The translations under genes were made by a program, and so were the position numbers. Shown in pieces: positions 1 through 9,270 of a stretch of 64,000 nt of DNA. The stretch is from Petrolisthes cinctipes (taxonomy: Eukaryota; Arthropoda; Malacostraca; Decapoda; Porcellanidae). The stretch spans positions 524,001 through 588,000 of the forward strand of contig JAWQEG010000261.1 of assembly GCA_033782935.1 (NCBI GenBank), in the 5' to 3' direction. Within the stretch, counting starts at the first letter, position 1, and the number at the start of each line of letters is the position of its first letter. The notes under the pieces are model-generated. The model saw nothing but the letters and a program-made list of their open reading frames with translations. It did no database searches and had not been told where the DNA came from.

Positions 1-160
1 TCAACACTCCTCTTTTCCTGTAATTACCATATAATTATGCACCTTTTATCGAGTACCTACTGTACACATAAAAAGAGTATTGTACAGATGAAAAGAGTAC
101 ATAAAAAATAAGTACAGTACAGATAAAATGAGTACTGTACATATAAAAATAGTACAGTAC

Positions 161-3100
161 CTTAAGAGATGGTGGTATATTAGACTGCATGTGTGAGAGG
201 CGAATGATAACACAGAGTCCAGAACAGGTTGCCAGCTGTAGTAAGGCCACTGGTTTACGCTGACTGTGTGTATTGGTCCATTCACAGTCCACACCCACGG
301 CTCCCTCACGCCTTGACTCACTGTGGGTGGCATGGGTCAGGTTAGTGGGGCTGAAGAGAGAATGCAAGGTGAGGAATTTGTTAAGAAGGTGTATGGGAGT
401 GAAGTTGTGGGACCTGGTGTGAGAGGCAGACCGCAAGAGGGAATGTTGGAACAGGGAGAACTGGAGACACTTCTGCCGTAGCCACCCCTTTGGAGGGAAT
501 TCCCAGAGGGAATGAGGCATCAGAGCTATAGATAGATATATAGATAGAAGATTCCCTTGTTGGTGATTTGAAAGGTCAATGATTCCTCCAAAACTATGTC
601 ACCAAACAGATTTCCTACTAGTACCATTAAGGGTGTCTTTCTGTTTCCCGGTTAGGAGGAATCAGTAGCCGTCCAATTAACCAACAAGAGAATCTCCACT
701 TGAAAGGTTATTATACAGTGTGTAACAGGAGTTTCTGTGGATACTTTCAGATATTAAAGAGAATATCTGAGAAGAAAATCTTTTATACACGAATGCATTT
801 TCAAAATTAGCTTGGGGGTGAAGTGGATTTTAAGGACCCTGTTAACGAGTTTGAGACATGATTATGCCACAAAACAAACAAGCTCTGGTATTGCCCGGGT
901 GACCGAAGCCGTTCCCAGGGACTCGCGCCCCCAGACCACAAGGCATACAAGCACTCACTAACATAGCAAACTACAGCTACTCACACAACACATTACCCAA
1001 CATCTGGAAACACGGAAACATCATCACCATCCCCAAACCAAATAAAGATCCCACACTACCCTCATCACACCGTCCCATCACCCTCCTTTGTACCCCCTCC
1101 AAAATCACTGAGCGCCTCATCATTAAACTAATCACACCACACATCCCCCTTGCATCTTCACAACATGGCTTCAGACCGCTACACTCAACAAACACCCTTC
1201 TTACAAACCTCACACAAAGAATTTTTGATGGCATCAACTCAGATAGACCCCCACACAGAACACTCTTAGTTACATTGGACATTAGTAAAGCATTTGATGC
1301 CATCCCCCGCCACATCCTCACAAACAAAATATACAACACAAACATGCATAATAACACCAAAAGATGGCTGGCCAGCTTCTTGGGAGGAAGAGTAGCCCAT
1401 GTTATATTTGTTGGTCAGTCATCTAACATTAAAAATTTCACCAATGGTGTCCCCCAAGGTTCTGTACTCTCACCCACCCTTTTCAATCTATACATGCACG
1501 ACATACCAACACCCCAGGCACCACAAATACACATAGCCTCCTACGCAGACGACATAACACTCACGTGTACACACAGAAACGCAGACACAGCCACTCTCAT
1601 CCTCCAACCCTACCTCAACACACTTAATGCCTGGTTCACCACAAACAGACTTAAAATAGCACCCACCAAGTCAACTGTCACCCTTCTCACCAACTGGAAC
1701 GCAGAACACCGCTACACACCACACCTCACCATAAACAACACACCTATACCACACACACACACACACAAAATACTTGGCATAACATACAATACATCCATGA
1801 CATTCAAACAACATATTACGGCCATCAAAAACAAATGCATGTAAAGACTTAAAGCCCTCAGATCACTTGCCAGCACAACATTCAGACACAACAAGGAAAC
1901 CACAACCACAGTATACAAACAATATATTCGATCAGTGATGGATTATGCAAGCCCTGCCTGGGCTTCAAACCTCACTGAGACTCATCACAACACCCTTCAA
2001 ACCATACAGAACAGAGCCCTAAAGACAATCACAGGCTGCACAGCTACCACACCCACAAACCACCTACACTATGAAACCAAAATCCTCAAAATCAAGGATC
2101 ACCTTGACATGAGAGGCACACAAACACTTGCTGCAGCCTCCACAAACCCACACCATCCACTACACTACATGGCACAACACCCACACATGCCAAGGAACAT
2201 CAAAACAACACCCAGTACACGATACCATACACAAATACTATCATCTCATACACCCTGCCCACCTCAAACCAATCTCCAGAAACACATCCATACTCAAATC
2301 GCTCATCAATCCATCCAAACACTCAAAAACAACACCCAGCTGCATGCACGACCTCCCGACATCCACCCATCCGAATCCTCCCTTCCCCGTGAGGACAGAG
2401 TCCACCTGGCCAGGCTGCGGTGTGGCCACCACCCGGCCCTTCTGACATATCAGAAGAGGCTGGATGGAGCCATTGCGGATGCCTGTCCGGGATGCAACAC
2501 AGCACCCCATTCTATTAAACACATTATTGAAGACTGCAATGCACACAACCACACTCGCCAACAACACAACATACACTCTCTGAGGGCACTGTGGGAGAGC
2601 TCGGTTCAGGCCATGACCTTCCACAGGAGCTCGGGGCTGCTCGGCCAGACAGCTTGAGGAACTTCAACAACAACAACAACAAAGCTCTTTCCATATACAG
2701 TAGGTGTGTGTGTTTCGTGGCAATATTCTTGTCACACCACTGTCCGAGAGAGGGGATACAGGAAGGGAGGGGGTGTGAAACTGGCTAAAACTGGGTATGG
2801 CACCGGGCTGTTGGGCAGATGCTTCCAACTGTGTGGAAATATTATTAGGCTATAAAGTTGTGAGACAAATATACTAATGGTAAATTAGGCTTACATAACA
2901 AGTGGGAGAGACAACTGGGACCAAGTGTGAGATAACTCTAGGGGGTGAAATGATGGAGGCAGGGTGACCAGATTTCTCAAGTGAGAATATGCCAGACAGC
3001 AGCTGAAATTATGATAGATTGGCAAAAATTACTGCTAAATCTTATGTTGATCTTCATACATTCGGTTTCTGTTATATTCTATTATTGTTATAGTATTATT

Positions 3101-3962
3101 TCAAGGTTGTTAAGTGTATACAGTATGCACTCATATAATTATGAACACTTATTCTTGTAAAGAACATTAAAATTAATAATTAATCACATTCTGAAATTTT
3201 ATTTGACATTCATTTGTGCAACACAGGTTGGAACTCTTCCTAATACAGTAGTCACAATCCAAAGTTCCAATACCCCCATGTGAGTATGAAGTTATGTCCG
3301 CCATGGTGCCAACCAAATATACTACCAGCGCCTGTGGACCTGTACAGTACAGTACACTCACAATCCTAAATATGTATCCAGGCTTGCTTCGAATAGCCTA
3401 ATCGAGAATTTAGTGAGCTCAATCAAATGTGAATCAGGAAAAGCGTTGTAATTGGTTCACTAGTATATCAAATTATTCGAAACTTCAACAAGTAGGGTCG
3501 TTAAAAGAATGAACAGTTTCAAAATTTCCATTATTCATGTTACATTAAACATGTGTACTGGTCTTTATTCCAGAAACAATCATTAAGTCAAACCTGGTAA
3601 GTTATAATCATGCTAGAAATTGCTGTTTCATATTTGCTTGAGTTCGTTTAATACTCGATCAGGCTATTCAAAGCAAGCCTGGATACAAATTTTGGATTGG
3701 GAGTGTACAATAATGCAACACACACACACCTGATTAGTAGGGGCAGCACTTTCTCCCATGTCTCCTCATCCTCCACAACATGAATCCTCTTTAACGCCCT
3801 CTTTACAATCCTCCGGGTTCGCCATGCCAATAACTTGTGTGCGATGGTGGTGTGTTGACGCAGGTACCGGTAGAGCAGCAAGGATCCCACCACTCCTCCC
3901 CCTGTAGCCGCCACCACCACCGCACCAATCACCATGCGTCCCCATCGCACCATGACACACAC
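161..3962 (-). CDS. EXD2: EXD2-like 3'-5' exonuclease, first two coding exons (partial)
   Basis: Exon 1 is 3962-3730 and exon 2 is 320-161, both on the minus strand; the rest lies beyond the left edge. Exon 1 starts at an ATG and encodes about 77 residues. A hydrophobic, Gly/Val/Ala-rich segment at roughly residues 9-32 looks like an N-terminal membrane anchor, followed by a basic stretch and EETWEKVLPLLI. Exon 2 carries VGVDCEW, the Exo I motif of DEDDy exonucleases (Asp89 and Glu91 in my numbering, equivalent to the human EXD2 catalytic pair), then PVALLQLAT and GLCVIIRL. The junction is phase 2 (AG|GTGTGT donor, CACAG acceptor at 321-322) and gives a continuous frame; exon 2 ends phase 0 at AAG|GTACTG. 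Known EXD2 proteins are anchored in the mitochondrial outer membrane and have exonuclease activity linked to DNA end resection and mitochondrial translation. The 3.4-kb intron holds at least four transposon insertions. The family call is from motif memory, not a search. Confidence 0.85.
340..537 (+). mobile_element. 3' fragment of a non-LTR retrotransposon (GATA-tailed family)
   Basis: The plus strand encodes EEFVKKVYGSEVVG and, after a deletion and frame change, a segment ending with a HPFGG-type C terminus, followed by a GATA-rich tail at 520-537. The same C-terminal pattern (GHPLWG) and GATAGATAG tail occur at 35690-35748, so both belong to one family. It lies in the EXD2 intron within about 20 bp of the exon 2 acceptor, and it accounts for the open minus-strand frame upstream of that exon. 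No terminal duplication was identified. Confidence 0.6.
538..712. repeat. Family B foldback MITE-like repeat (TTAA group)
   Basis: It contains GATTCCTCCAAAACTATG on one arm and AGGAGGAATCAGTAGCC on the other, then CCAATTAACCAACAAGA. The same two arms occur at 63489-63671 and, with variation, at 4688-4845, 55316-55462, 57000-57160, 59109-59267 and 62443-62584. Ends are approximate because this copy is diverged. Confidence 0.5.
887..2681 (+). mobile_element. 5'-truncated non-LTR retrotransposon with AAGCTCT duplication
   Basis: The insertion is bounded by AAGCTCT at 880-886 and 2682-2688, which is the target-site duplication. It is truncated inside the reverse transcriptase domain and ends in a (CAA)n tail after GCTTGAGGAACTTC. 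The tail plus the last 20 or so bases recur at 57500-57532 as a separate tiny insertion. It lies on the plus strand, antisense to EXD2 intron 1. Confidence 0.85.
903..2657 (+). pseudogene. Reverse transcriptase ORF of non-LTR element, one in-frame stop
   Basis: The frame is open from 903 to 2657 except for a single TAA at 1842-1844. RT motifs run in order: NIWKHGNIITIPKPNK (near 1000), SHRPITLL, QHGFRP, LDISKAFDAI (motif A, near 1278), NGVPQGSVLSPTLFN (motif B, near 1443) and SYADDI (motif C, near 1540). After the stop the frame continues with MDYASPAW, the post-RT thumb region, and a C-terminal CPGC-x7-H-x4-C cysteine/histidine motif (near 2486). No endonuclease or RNase H is present, since the 5' end is missing. 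The single nonsense codon suggests fairly recent insertion. The Jockey/CR1/RTE-type clade was not resolved. Confidence 0.85.
2760..3352. other. No gene seen; intronic AT-rich sequence
   Basis: This part of EXD2 intron 1 lies between the family A MITE remnant and a TA-flanked MITE. Only short unrelated open frames occur. A short GTACAGTACAGTACACT stretch precedes the MITE. Confidence 0.5.
3355..3705. mobile_element. Tc1/mariner-like MITE with ~54-bp TIRs
   Basis: The left end reads CACTCACAATCCTAAATATG and continues through TATCCAGGCTTGCTTCGAAT. The right end is its reverse complement with few changes (CGATCAGGCTATTCAAAGCA ... GGATTGGGAGTG). The element is flanked by TA dinucleotides (3353-3354 and 3706-3707). 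It has no coding capacity and is only about 23 bp from the 3' edge of EXD2 exon 1, so it could influence splicing of that exon. Confidence 0.75.
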
Positions 3963-4089
3963 CTACACCTACCTAGCCTATTAGCCTATTTGATCCAGGA
4001 TGGTGCCCGGGCCTTTCTGAAAGTTCAAGAGTCAATAATTATATACTGTATTACAAAGAAGGTGAATGAATTTACCAAATATTATAGCC

Positions 4090-4615
4090 ATCTAACATAG
4101 GCTCAGTATATAATTTAGTTACTGTAGTTAAATCTGTATGGTAATGAATGACAGAAGCCTGGGAACACAAACACACTACCCTTTTAACAAAGGCGCAGTA
4201 AATCACTTAGTTAAGACTGTATGGTAATGAATGACAGAAGCCTGGGAACACAAACACACTACCCTTTTAACAAAGGCGCAGTAAATCACTTAGTTAAGAC
4301 TGTATGGTAATGAATGACAGAAGCCTGGGAACACACACACACTGCCATTTTAACACAGGCTCAGTAAATTATTAAATTAGTTAGTGTGTATGGTAATGAA
4401 TAACAGAACACACACATACATAACTTTGCACAACTTTAAAGAAATATACGATAATTGGGTTTTAAGAACTGGGACATTACGAGCTTGACTCAATCCTGTA
4501 AAGATACAAATAGGTAAGAACACACACACACACACTATTCTTTTAACACCGGCTCAGGAAATCACTTAGTTAAGTCTATATTGTAATGAATAACATAATC
4601 CTGGCAAAACATTAG
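4090..4615. repeat. 83-bp tandem repeat, 3 close copies plus 2 diverged
   Basis: TGTATGGTAATGAATGACAG starts near 4135, 4218 and 4301, giving an exact 83-bp period. Each unit includes CAGAAGCCTGGGAACAC, a CA-rich run and CAGTAAATCACTTAGTTAA. Diverged copies follow near 4388 and 4578. It lies just upstream (5') of the EXD2 first exon on the minus strand. Confidence 0.8.
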
Positions 4616-4687
4616 ACGGCATTCAATGAGGGACTGAGTTTAAAATGAAGCACAATCCTAAACATGCTTAAATGGATAGTACAGTAC

Positions 4688-4845
4688 AGTATACTTTTAG
4701 TATATTGGAGTGCCTTGACTCCTCCGAAGTACAGTATGCCAGAAACAGGACCAGAATAATAAAAAATTATGATTGTTTCTTTAAATAGATTGGATGTATC
4801 ATGAAGTTGCTCCAGATTTACCAACACTGTACTGCCCCCTTAATA
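4688..4845. repeat. Family B foldback repeat
   Basis: It carries TTGGAGTGCCTTGACTCCTC, CCAGAAACAGGACCAGAATA and GCTCCAGATTTACCAACAC, and ends in CCCCCTTAA. The same order of motifs is seen at 59109-59267. Confidence 0.6.
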
Positions 4846-4959
4846 ATACATACATACATATACAGTACCAGGCCTTCCTCTCCACGCTGGAGGTAGCCTC
4901 GTCACGTCGCACATCCTCCCAAACAAATTGCCCAAACATAGAACTCACTCCACCCCCCA

Positions 4960-5345
4960 CCCCCGCACACACACACACACACACACACTCCACATCTCAA
5001 CCCCCCGATCCCTGTTGGATGAAGATGACAAAATATTACCTTACAAATAAAGAAGAAAAAATATTACTTCATTATTTTAATCAAGGGAAGAACCACCAAT
5101 ACTCAAATTTCACCTTCATCAACCACATTGTAAGGCAAGATAAACTAAACAAATCCTGGACCCACACATACATCCTGATATTCCATGTTCTTTTTTTCCT
5201 CTGGCCAATCCACAATCCCTACCCCGCCTGAGTCGAAGCCCGAGATCTGCAGCAGGCGGTGTGTGGATGCCAGCCGACCTAAACCATCATGAGACATACA
5301 CACACACACACACTCCACATCTCAACCCCCCGATCACTGTTGGAG
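4960..5345 (+). repeat. Duplicated CA-microsatellite segment
   Basis: A (CA)n run followed by CTCCACATCTCAACCCCCCG occurs at about 4966-5020 and again at about 5296-5345. The shared block of about 45 bp indicates a local duplication. No convincing gene is seen between the copies. Confidence 0.55.
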
Positions 5346-5733
5346 GAGGGAGCCCCCCACCACACAACCGGATCTCCTTGTGGGACTACAAGGGGTACAG
5401 TCATGTTTGCATCCATAGCAAGGCCCGACAGATAAAGCTGGTTTACATACCTCTCCAAATCAAATAACCCAAGCCAAGTTTAGCCCTTGTGTATATTTAA
5501 TGTTCTAAAAACAAGAAATAATGGATTATTTCAAATAAAGTTGGGAAATAAATATTGTTATTCAAAATTATCATATGGAAGAGCCGACTGCTTTTGACAT
5601 ATATACCATATTTTTATTACCTCATTTGATCAATCCTTTATATTCATATTTACGTATCTTTATGTAATTAGAGGCAATTTTTTTTTTTACTACCCGGTAT
5701 ATCCAAATTCAGTTACCGCTACATACATCCCCT

Positions 5734-5960
5734 GCAGATGACCAGGTTAGGACTGAAAGATGACCAGGTTAGGACCAAAAGATTACCAGGTTAGGACCAA
5801 AAGATGACCAGGTTAGGACCAAAAGATGACCAGGATAGGAACAAAAGATTACCAGGATAGGACCAAAGAATGCCAGGGTCCTGTTTAGGTTAGGTTAGGT
5901 CAGATTAAGTCAGTTTGGGTTAAGTTAGGTTTGGTTAGGTTAAGTTAAGTTTGGTCAGGT
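5734..5960 (+). repeat. 22-bp tandem repeat and GGTTAGGTT-rich tract
   Basis: A unit close to GATGACCAGGTTAGGACCAAAA repeats about six times (5737-5878). It is followed by a tract of GGTTAGGTTAGGTCAG and related words to about 5960. These pentamer-like words resemble, but are not, a clean TTAGG telomere array. Confidence 0.7.
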
Positions 5961-6334
5961 TAGTTTATTTTTGTCATAATTATTACTATATTTACAAAAA
6001 GCATGGCCAAGCTAAGTTGTCTCAATTTTTGTCATGGATTTTGTCATCAATTTTGAGCATTGTTGGGATTGAGAATTATAATATATATAATACCAATATG
6101 GGATGATGAAAATAATAATCCATCAAAATCTAGTATATGGTTACTTTGGTGTGAATGTTGCATCTCCTATTAAAAACATTTACGAAGGAAATGCAAAAAA
6201 ATGTTCGTCAAAACTTGTTTGGCAGTATTTTTACCAACTGTATTTTTACCAACTCTGCAACTCCCACGCCAAAAGTTTAAAAATAGTTGAAAATTATGCT
6301 TGGGTTATAGAGATAAAACTAAGCTATATATTTA

Positions 6335-6790
6335 CTCTATTATTGTTCTTTAGCACTGTTGCCACATCCGGTTAGGTAGCGCTAGTTTGCCCAGGTTAGG
6401 TCCCGGTGGTCTGCCCTACTTAGGTCCTGGTAGTTTGCCCAGGTTAGGTCTCACGTAGTTTGCCCTGCTTAGGTCCTGGTAGTTTGCCCAGGTTAGGTCT
6501 CATGTAGTCTGCCCAGGTTAGGTCTCATGAAGTCTGCCCAGGTTAGGTCTCATGTAGTCTGCCCAGATTAGGTCTCATGTAGTCTGCCCAGATTAGGTCT
6601 CATGTAGTCTGCCCAGGTTAGGTCTCATGTAGTCTGCCCAGGTTAGGTCTCATGTAGTCTGCCCAGGTTAGGTCTCATGTAGTCTGCCCTGGTTAGGTCC
6701 CGGTAATCTGCTGCGGTCCAGGTAAGGTTATGAAAGGTCAGGTAAGGTCAGGCTAATTCTCAAAATCCCCATTGGCAATTAGCCTTATCT
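6335..6790 (+). repeat. Degenerate family C MITE expanded by a 25-bp minisatellite
   Basis: It begins with GCACTGTTGCCACATCCGGT, a variant of the family C subterminal motif. It then has about a dozen copies of a 25-bp unit built on AGGTTAGGTCTCATGTAGTC plus TGCCC. It ends with the family's GGTAAGGTCAGGCTAATT motif. The minisatellite expands words present singly or doubly in the intact copy at 28512-28839. Confidence 0.7.
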
Positions 6791-7164
6791 GACATACATG
6801 AACATAATATTATAGTGGTATATATTAGTTCAAGTTCAAGTTGTGGGTCCCGCAGAGGGCCGCTCATGGGCAGCATAATATGTGGGGGTTGTGCGGGGGA
6901 TTCAAGGATCCAGGGGAGGATTAGGAAGGGGGTTAGGATAAGGGTGGTGAGTAATGATGGTAGAAAAATTGTCAAAGAGAACAGCAATGGAGTAAATATT
7001 TACAACAAAAAAAAGAAAGTAACGAAATACATCATTTCCGACAATCTATTCAGAAAAAAAAAACATAAAATCCATTCATTTCAAGATGATTATCTACCAA
7101 AAAATAGATGGAGGCGTGATTCTAAAGAGGACGGTATTAGTACAGAAGTACTGTGTTTTGGGCT

Positions 7165-7440
7165 AGGGCCGCGCAGTGTTACCACATCCGGCTAGGTCTC
7201 GGAAATTTGCCCCGGTCACTTTATGATAGTTTACACCGGTTATATCCCGGTAGTTTGTCCAGGTTAGTTCCCGGTAGTTTGTCCAGGTTAGGTCCCGGTA
7301 GTCTGCTGTGGTCTAGGTTAGGTTAGGTCAGACTAATTTCCAAATTATATTTCTATTGGAGGTGAAAACCGAGAGAAACACCATAAATGGAAAGTGTGTT
7401 AGAATGGTCCAAAATAGTGGGTAATGATACTAAAATATAC
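7165..7440 (+). repeat. Diverged family C MITE copy
   Basis: GTGTTACCACATCCGGCTAG, several CCGGTAGTTTG-type words, AGGTTAGGTTAGGTCAGACT and AGAATGGTCC follow the same order as the intact family C element. The terminal repeats are not clear. Confidence 0.55.
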
Positions 7441-7456
7441 AATATAGTGAAAGGAG

Positions 7457-8052
7457 GGTATTTATTGAAAGTATTACTGTTATGTAGCAGTGTTGCCAGA
7501 TCCGGCTAGGTCCCAGTATTTTCCCCCGGTCATTTCCCGGTAGTCTGATGTGGTCTATGTTAGGTTAGGTTAGGTCAGGCAAATTTCAAAATGCCCCGTT
7601 TGCGGAGGAAATGCCACAGAAGAAAATTGTGAGAATGGTCTAAATAAGGGTAAATATTGAATGAATTACCGTTATTGGGTACGGTTTGTCTACCTTCATT
7701 ACCTACTTATTTAGACCATTCTAAGACTATTTTCTTCTATGGCATTTTCTCCGCAAATGCCCCATTTCCAAGATAGGGCATATTCAAAAGGGGCATTTTG
7801 GAATTAGCCTGACCTTACCTGACCTGACCTAACCTAACCTAGACCGCATCAGACTACCGGGACCTTTCCTGGGCAGACTACCGGGAAATAACCGTGGTAA
7901 AGTACAGAAAATGACCGGGGCAAAGTACTGGGACCTAGCCGGATCTGGCAACACTGCTACAAAACGGTAATTCTTTCAATAAATACCTAAATAAGTAGGT
8001 ACTGAAGGTAGAAAAACCGTAAGCAATAACGGTAATTCTTTCAATATTTACC
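7457..8052 (+). mobile_element. Family C MITE (outer copy), 8-bp TSD, interrupted
   Basis: The termini are GGTATTTATTGAAAG (left) and CTTTCAATATTTACC (right), inverted copies of each other. The element is flanked by a perfect 8-bp direct repeat, GAAAGGAG (7449-7456 and 8053-8060). Subterminal words include GTTGCCAGATCCGGCTAGG. A second copy of the same family is inserted inside it. The 8-bp duplication fits hAT-like or other 8-bp-TSD superfamilies; the superfamily is not assigned. Confidence 0.85.
7649..7987 (-). mobile_element. Family C MITE nested in the outer copy, 8-bp TSD
   Basis: This copy lies in the opposite orientation to its host, running from GGTAAATATTGAATG to CTTTCAATAAATACC. 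It is flanked by TAAATAAG (7641-7648 and 7988-7995). Removing it and one duplication rejoins the outer MITE at the point where the intact copy at 28512 reads TAAATAAGTGGG. Confidence 0.85.
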
Positions 8053-8419
8053 GAAAGGAGTACTTCTGTACTTTTACCAAAGAGGATAGAAACATCGTAA
8101 TAGAAAAAGGCAATATACTGGATAATTACCAGAAAAAATAGTATAATTAACACTTGCCCCAGTGAGCCAACCACTGCTCTATATTTACTGTTTGATACAT
8201 AATTAACAGCTTAATATTCATGTCAATATAAATATTATCCTATATGTTAACTAATATAAATATTAATATTACTAACACTGATTCCTCCGTCTCGTGCCCT
8301 GCCTGTATTTTGGGGGAAGTTTTAAATGTTATTGTTATTGTTTGGACCTTTGAGACTTGAGTGACACAGTGTGGCGGTATAGCATTTGCAACGGCACCCC
8401 TTCCTTGGGTCTATGCCCC

Positions 8420-8774
8420 CAGGGCAGGGATGCAACACCGGGGGCCCGCGGGCCACATGTGCAACCCTCTGGCGGCCCTTAGTTGATAATAAATGGTAAA
8501 AAATAACAACAACAAAGTTACAACCAAACATAAAGAAGCTTGTCTATGAATCACAGTATCAAAAATCGCATGAAGAAGACTGTATCATGTATGCCAGGTT
8601 AGGATTAATCATAGTTTTGTAACGTAATGGACCAAGTCATTAAGTAATATATGTTTACCATTAAGCACCTAAAATTTCTACATTTTTGCTAAACATAAAT
8701 CTTGCGGCCCTCAGTGAGTTTTAAGTTTGATCATGTGGCCCGAGGAGCCCAAAAGGTTGTGTATCCCTGCCCTG
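8420..8774. mobile_element. hAT-like nonautonomous element with CAGGG termini
   Basis: The left end is CAGGGCAGGGATGCAAC, then CCGCGGGCCACATG. The right end, in inverted orientation, gives CAGGGCAGGGATACACAACC and CTCGGGCCACATG. CAGGGATG-type ends with GGGCCACA words are typical of hAT nonautonomous elements. I did not find a clean 8-bp duplication, so the exact ends are uncertain. It holds no ORF. Confidence 0.6.
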
Positions 8775-9270
8775 CTGGGGTATATCTTTTCAACGTCACC
8801 CCACCAATCCGTCACTCCTTGGGCTGTCATCTAACGTAAAATTAAATTACATTGAAAAGTTTTTTGTTGCAAAGGTATGCAACAAAGGAGAGCAGAGCAT
8901 GCTGACCAACCCTAAGACAGTTTTAAAAACTTGTAGCCTACAAATTTATTAATGTAATAATGCAAAGGTTCATTGGAAACATATCGCTCGTGTGAAAGGG
9001 GTCTTACTCCTGGAGCTGAATATACATTTAGCTATGTTAAGGTATTAATACCATATCAAAAATAATCATCATTACAAGACAGCTTAATTAATTGATATCA
9101 CTTATGAGATTGACACTGTCGATCAGTGCCTTAATTAGCCTACTCTACTCAACAGTAGTTGATGACACACATAATGATTATACCGATGGTGGAGACAGTG
9201 TTTTACATGACGAGGTAACTCTGAGGCTCGGACTTGGGATATACCTTATACTGTTTTGTAAAGTCAGATA
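8775..9270. other. No gene seen
   Basis: AT-rich sequence between the hAT-like repeat and the decayed retrotransposon. No ORF, repeat or RNA gene could be supported. Confidence 0.4.

Larger units (their letters stand above)
830..2736. repeat. Family A foldback MITE split by a retrotransposon
   Basis: The left part (830-886) begins TTAAGGACCCTGTTAACG and runs to ATGCCACAAAACAAACAAGC. The right part (from 2682) reads AAGCTCTTTCC and then GTGTTTCGTGGCAATATT. Joined, they match intact copies such as 46847-47001 (ATGCCACGAAACAAGCTCC, then GTGTTTCGTGACAATATT). A non-LTR element sits exactly in between. The right boundary is eroded. Confidence 0.65.

Noticed and set aside
35..520. 161-residue minus ORF as a complete gene start
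   Set aside because: Only 161-320 is EXD2 exon 2. The N-terminal half of the frame is the complement of a retrotransposon 3' fragment, and the C-terminal part is intronic tandem sequence.
977..1360. Minus-strand ORF across the RT domain
   Set aside because: Shadow of the plus-strand RT frame, which carries the recognisable motifs.
5880..5960. Interstitial telomere (TTAGG)n array
   Set aside because: The words are GGTTAGGTT-like but irregular and mixed with GGTCAG and AAGTT; there is no sustained pentamer.
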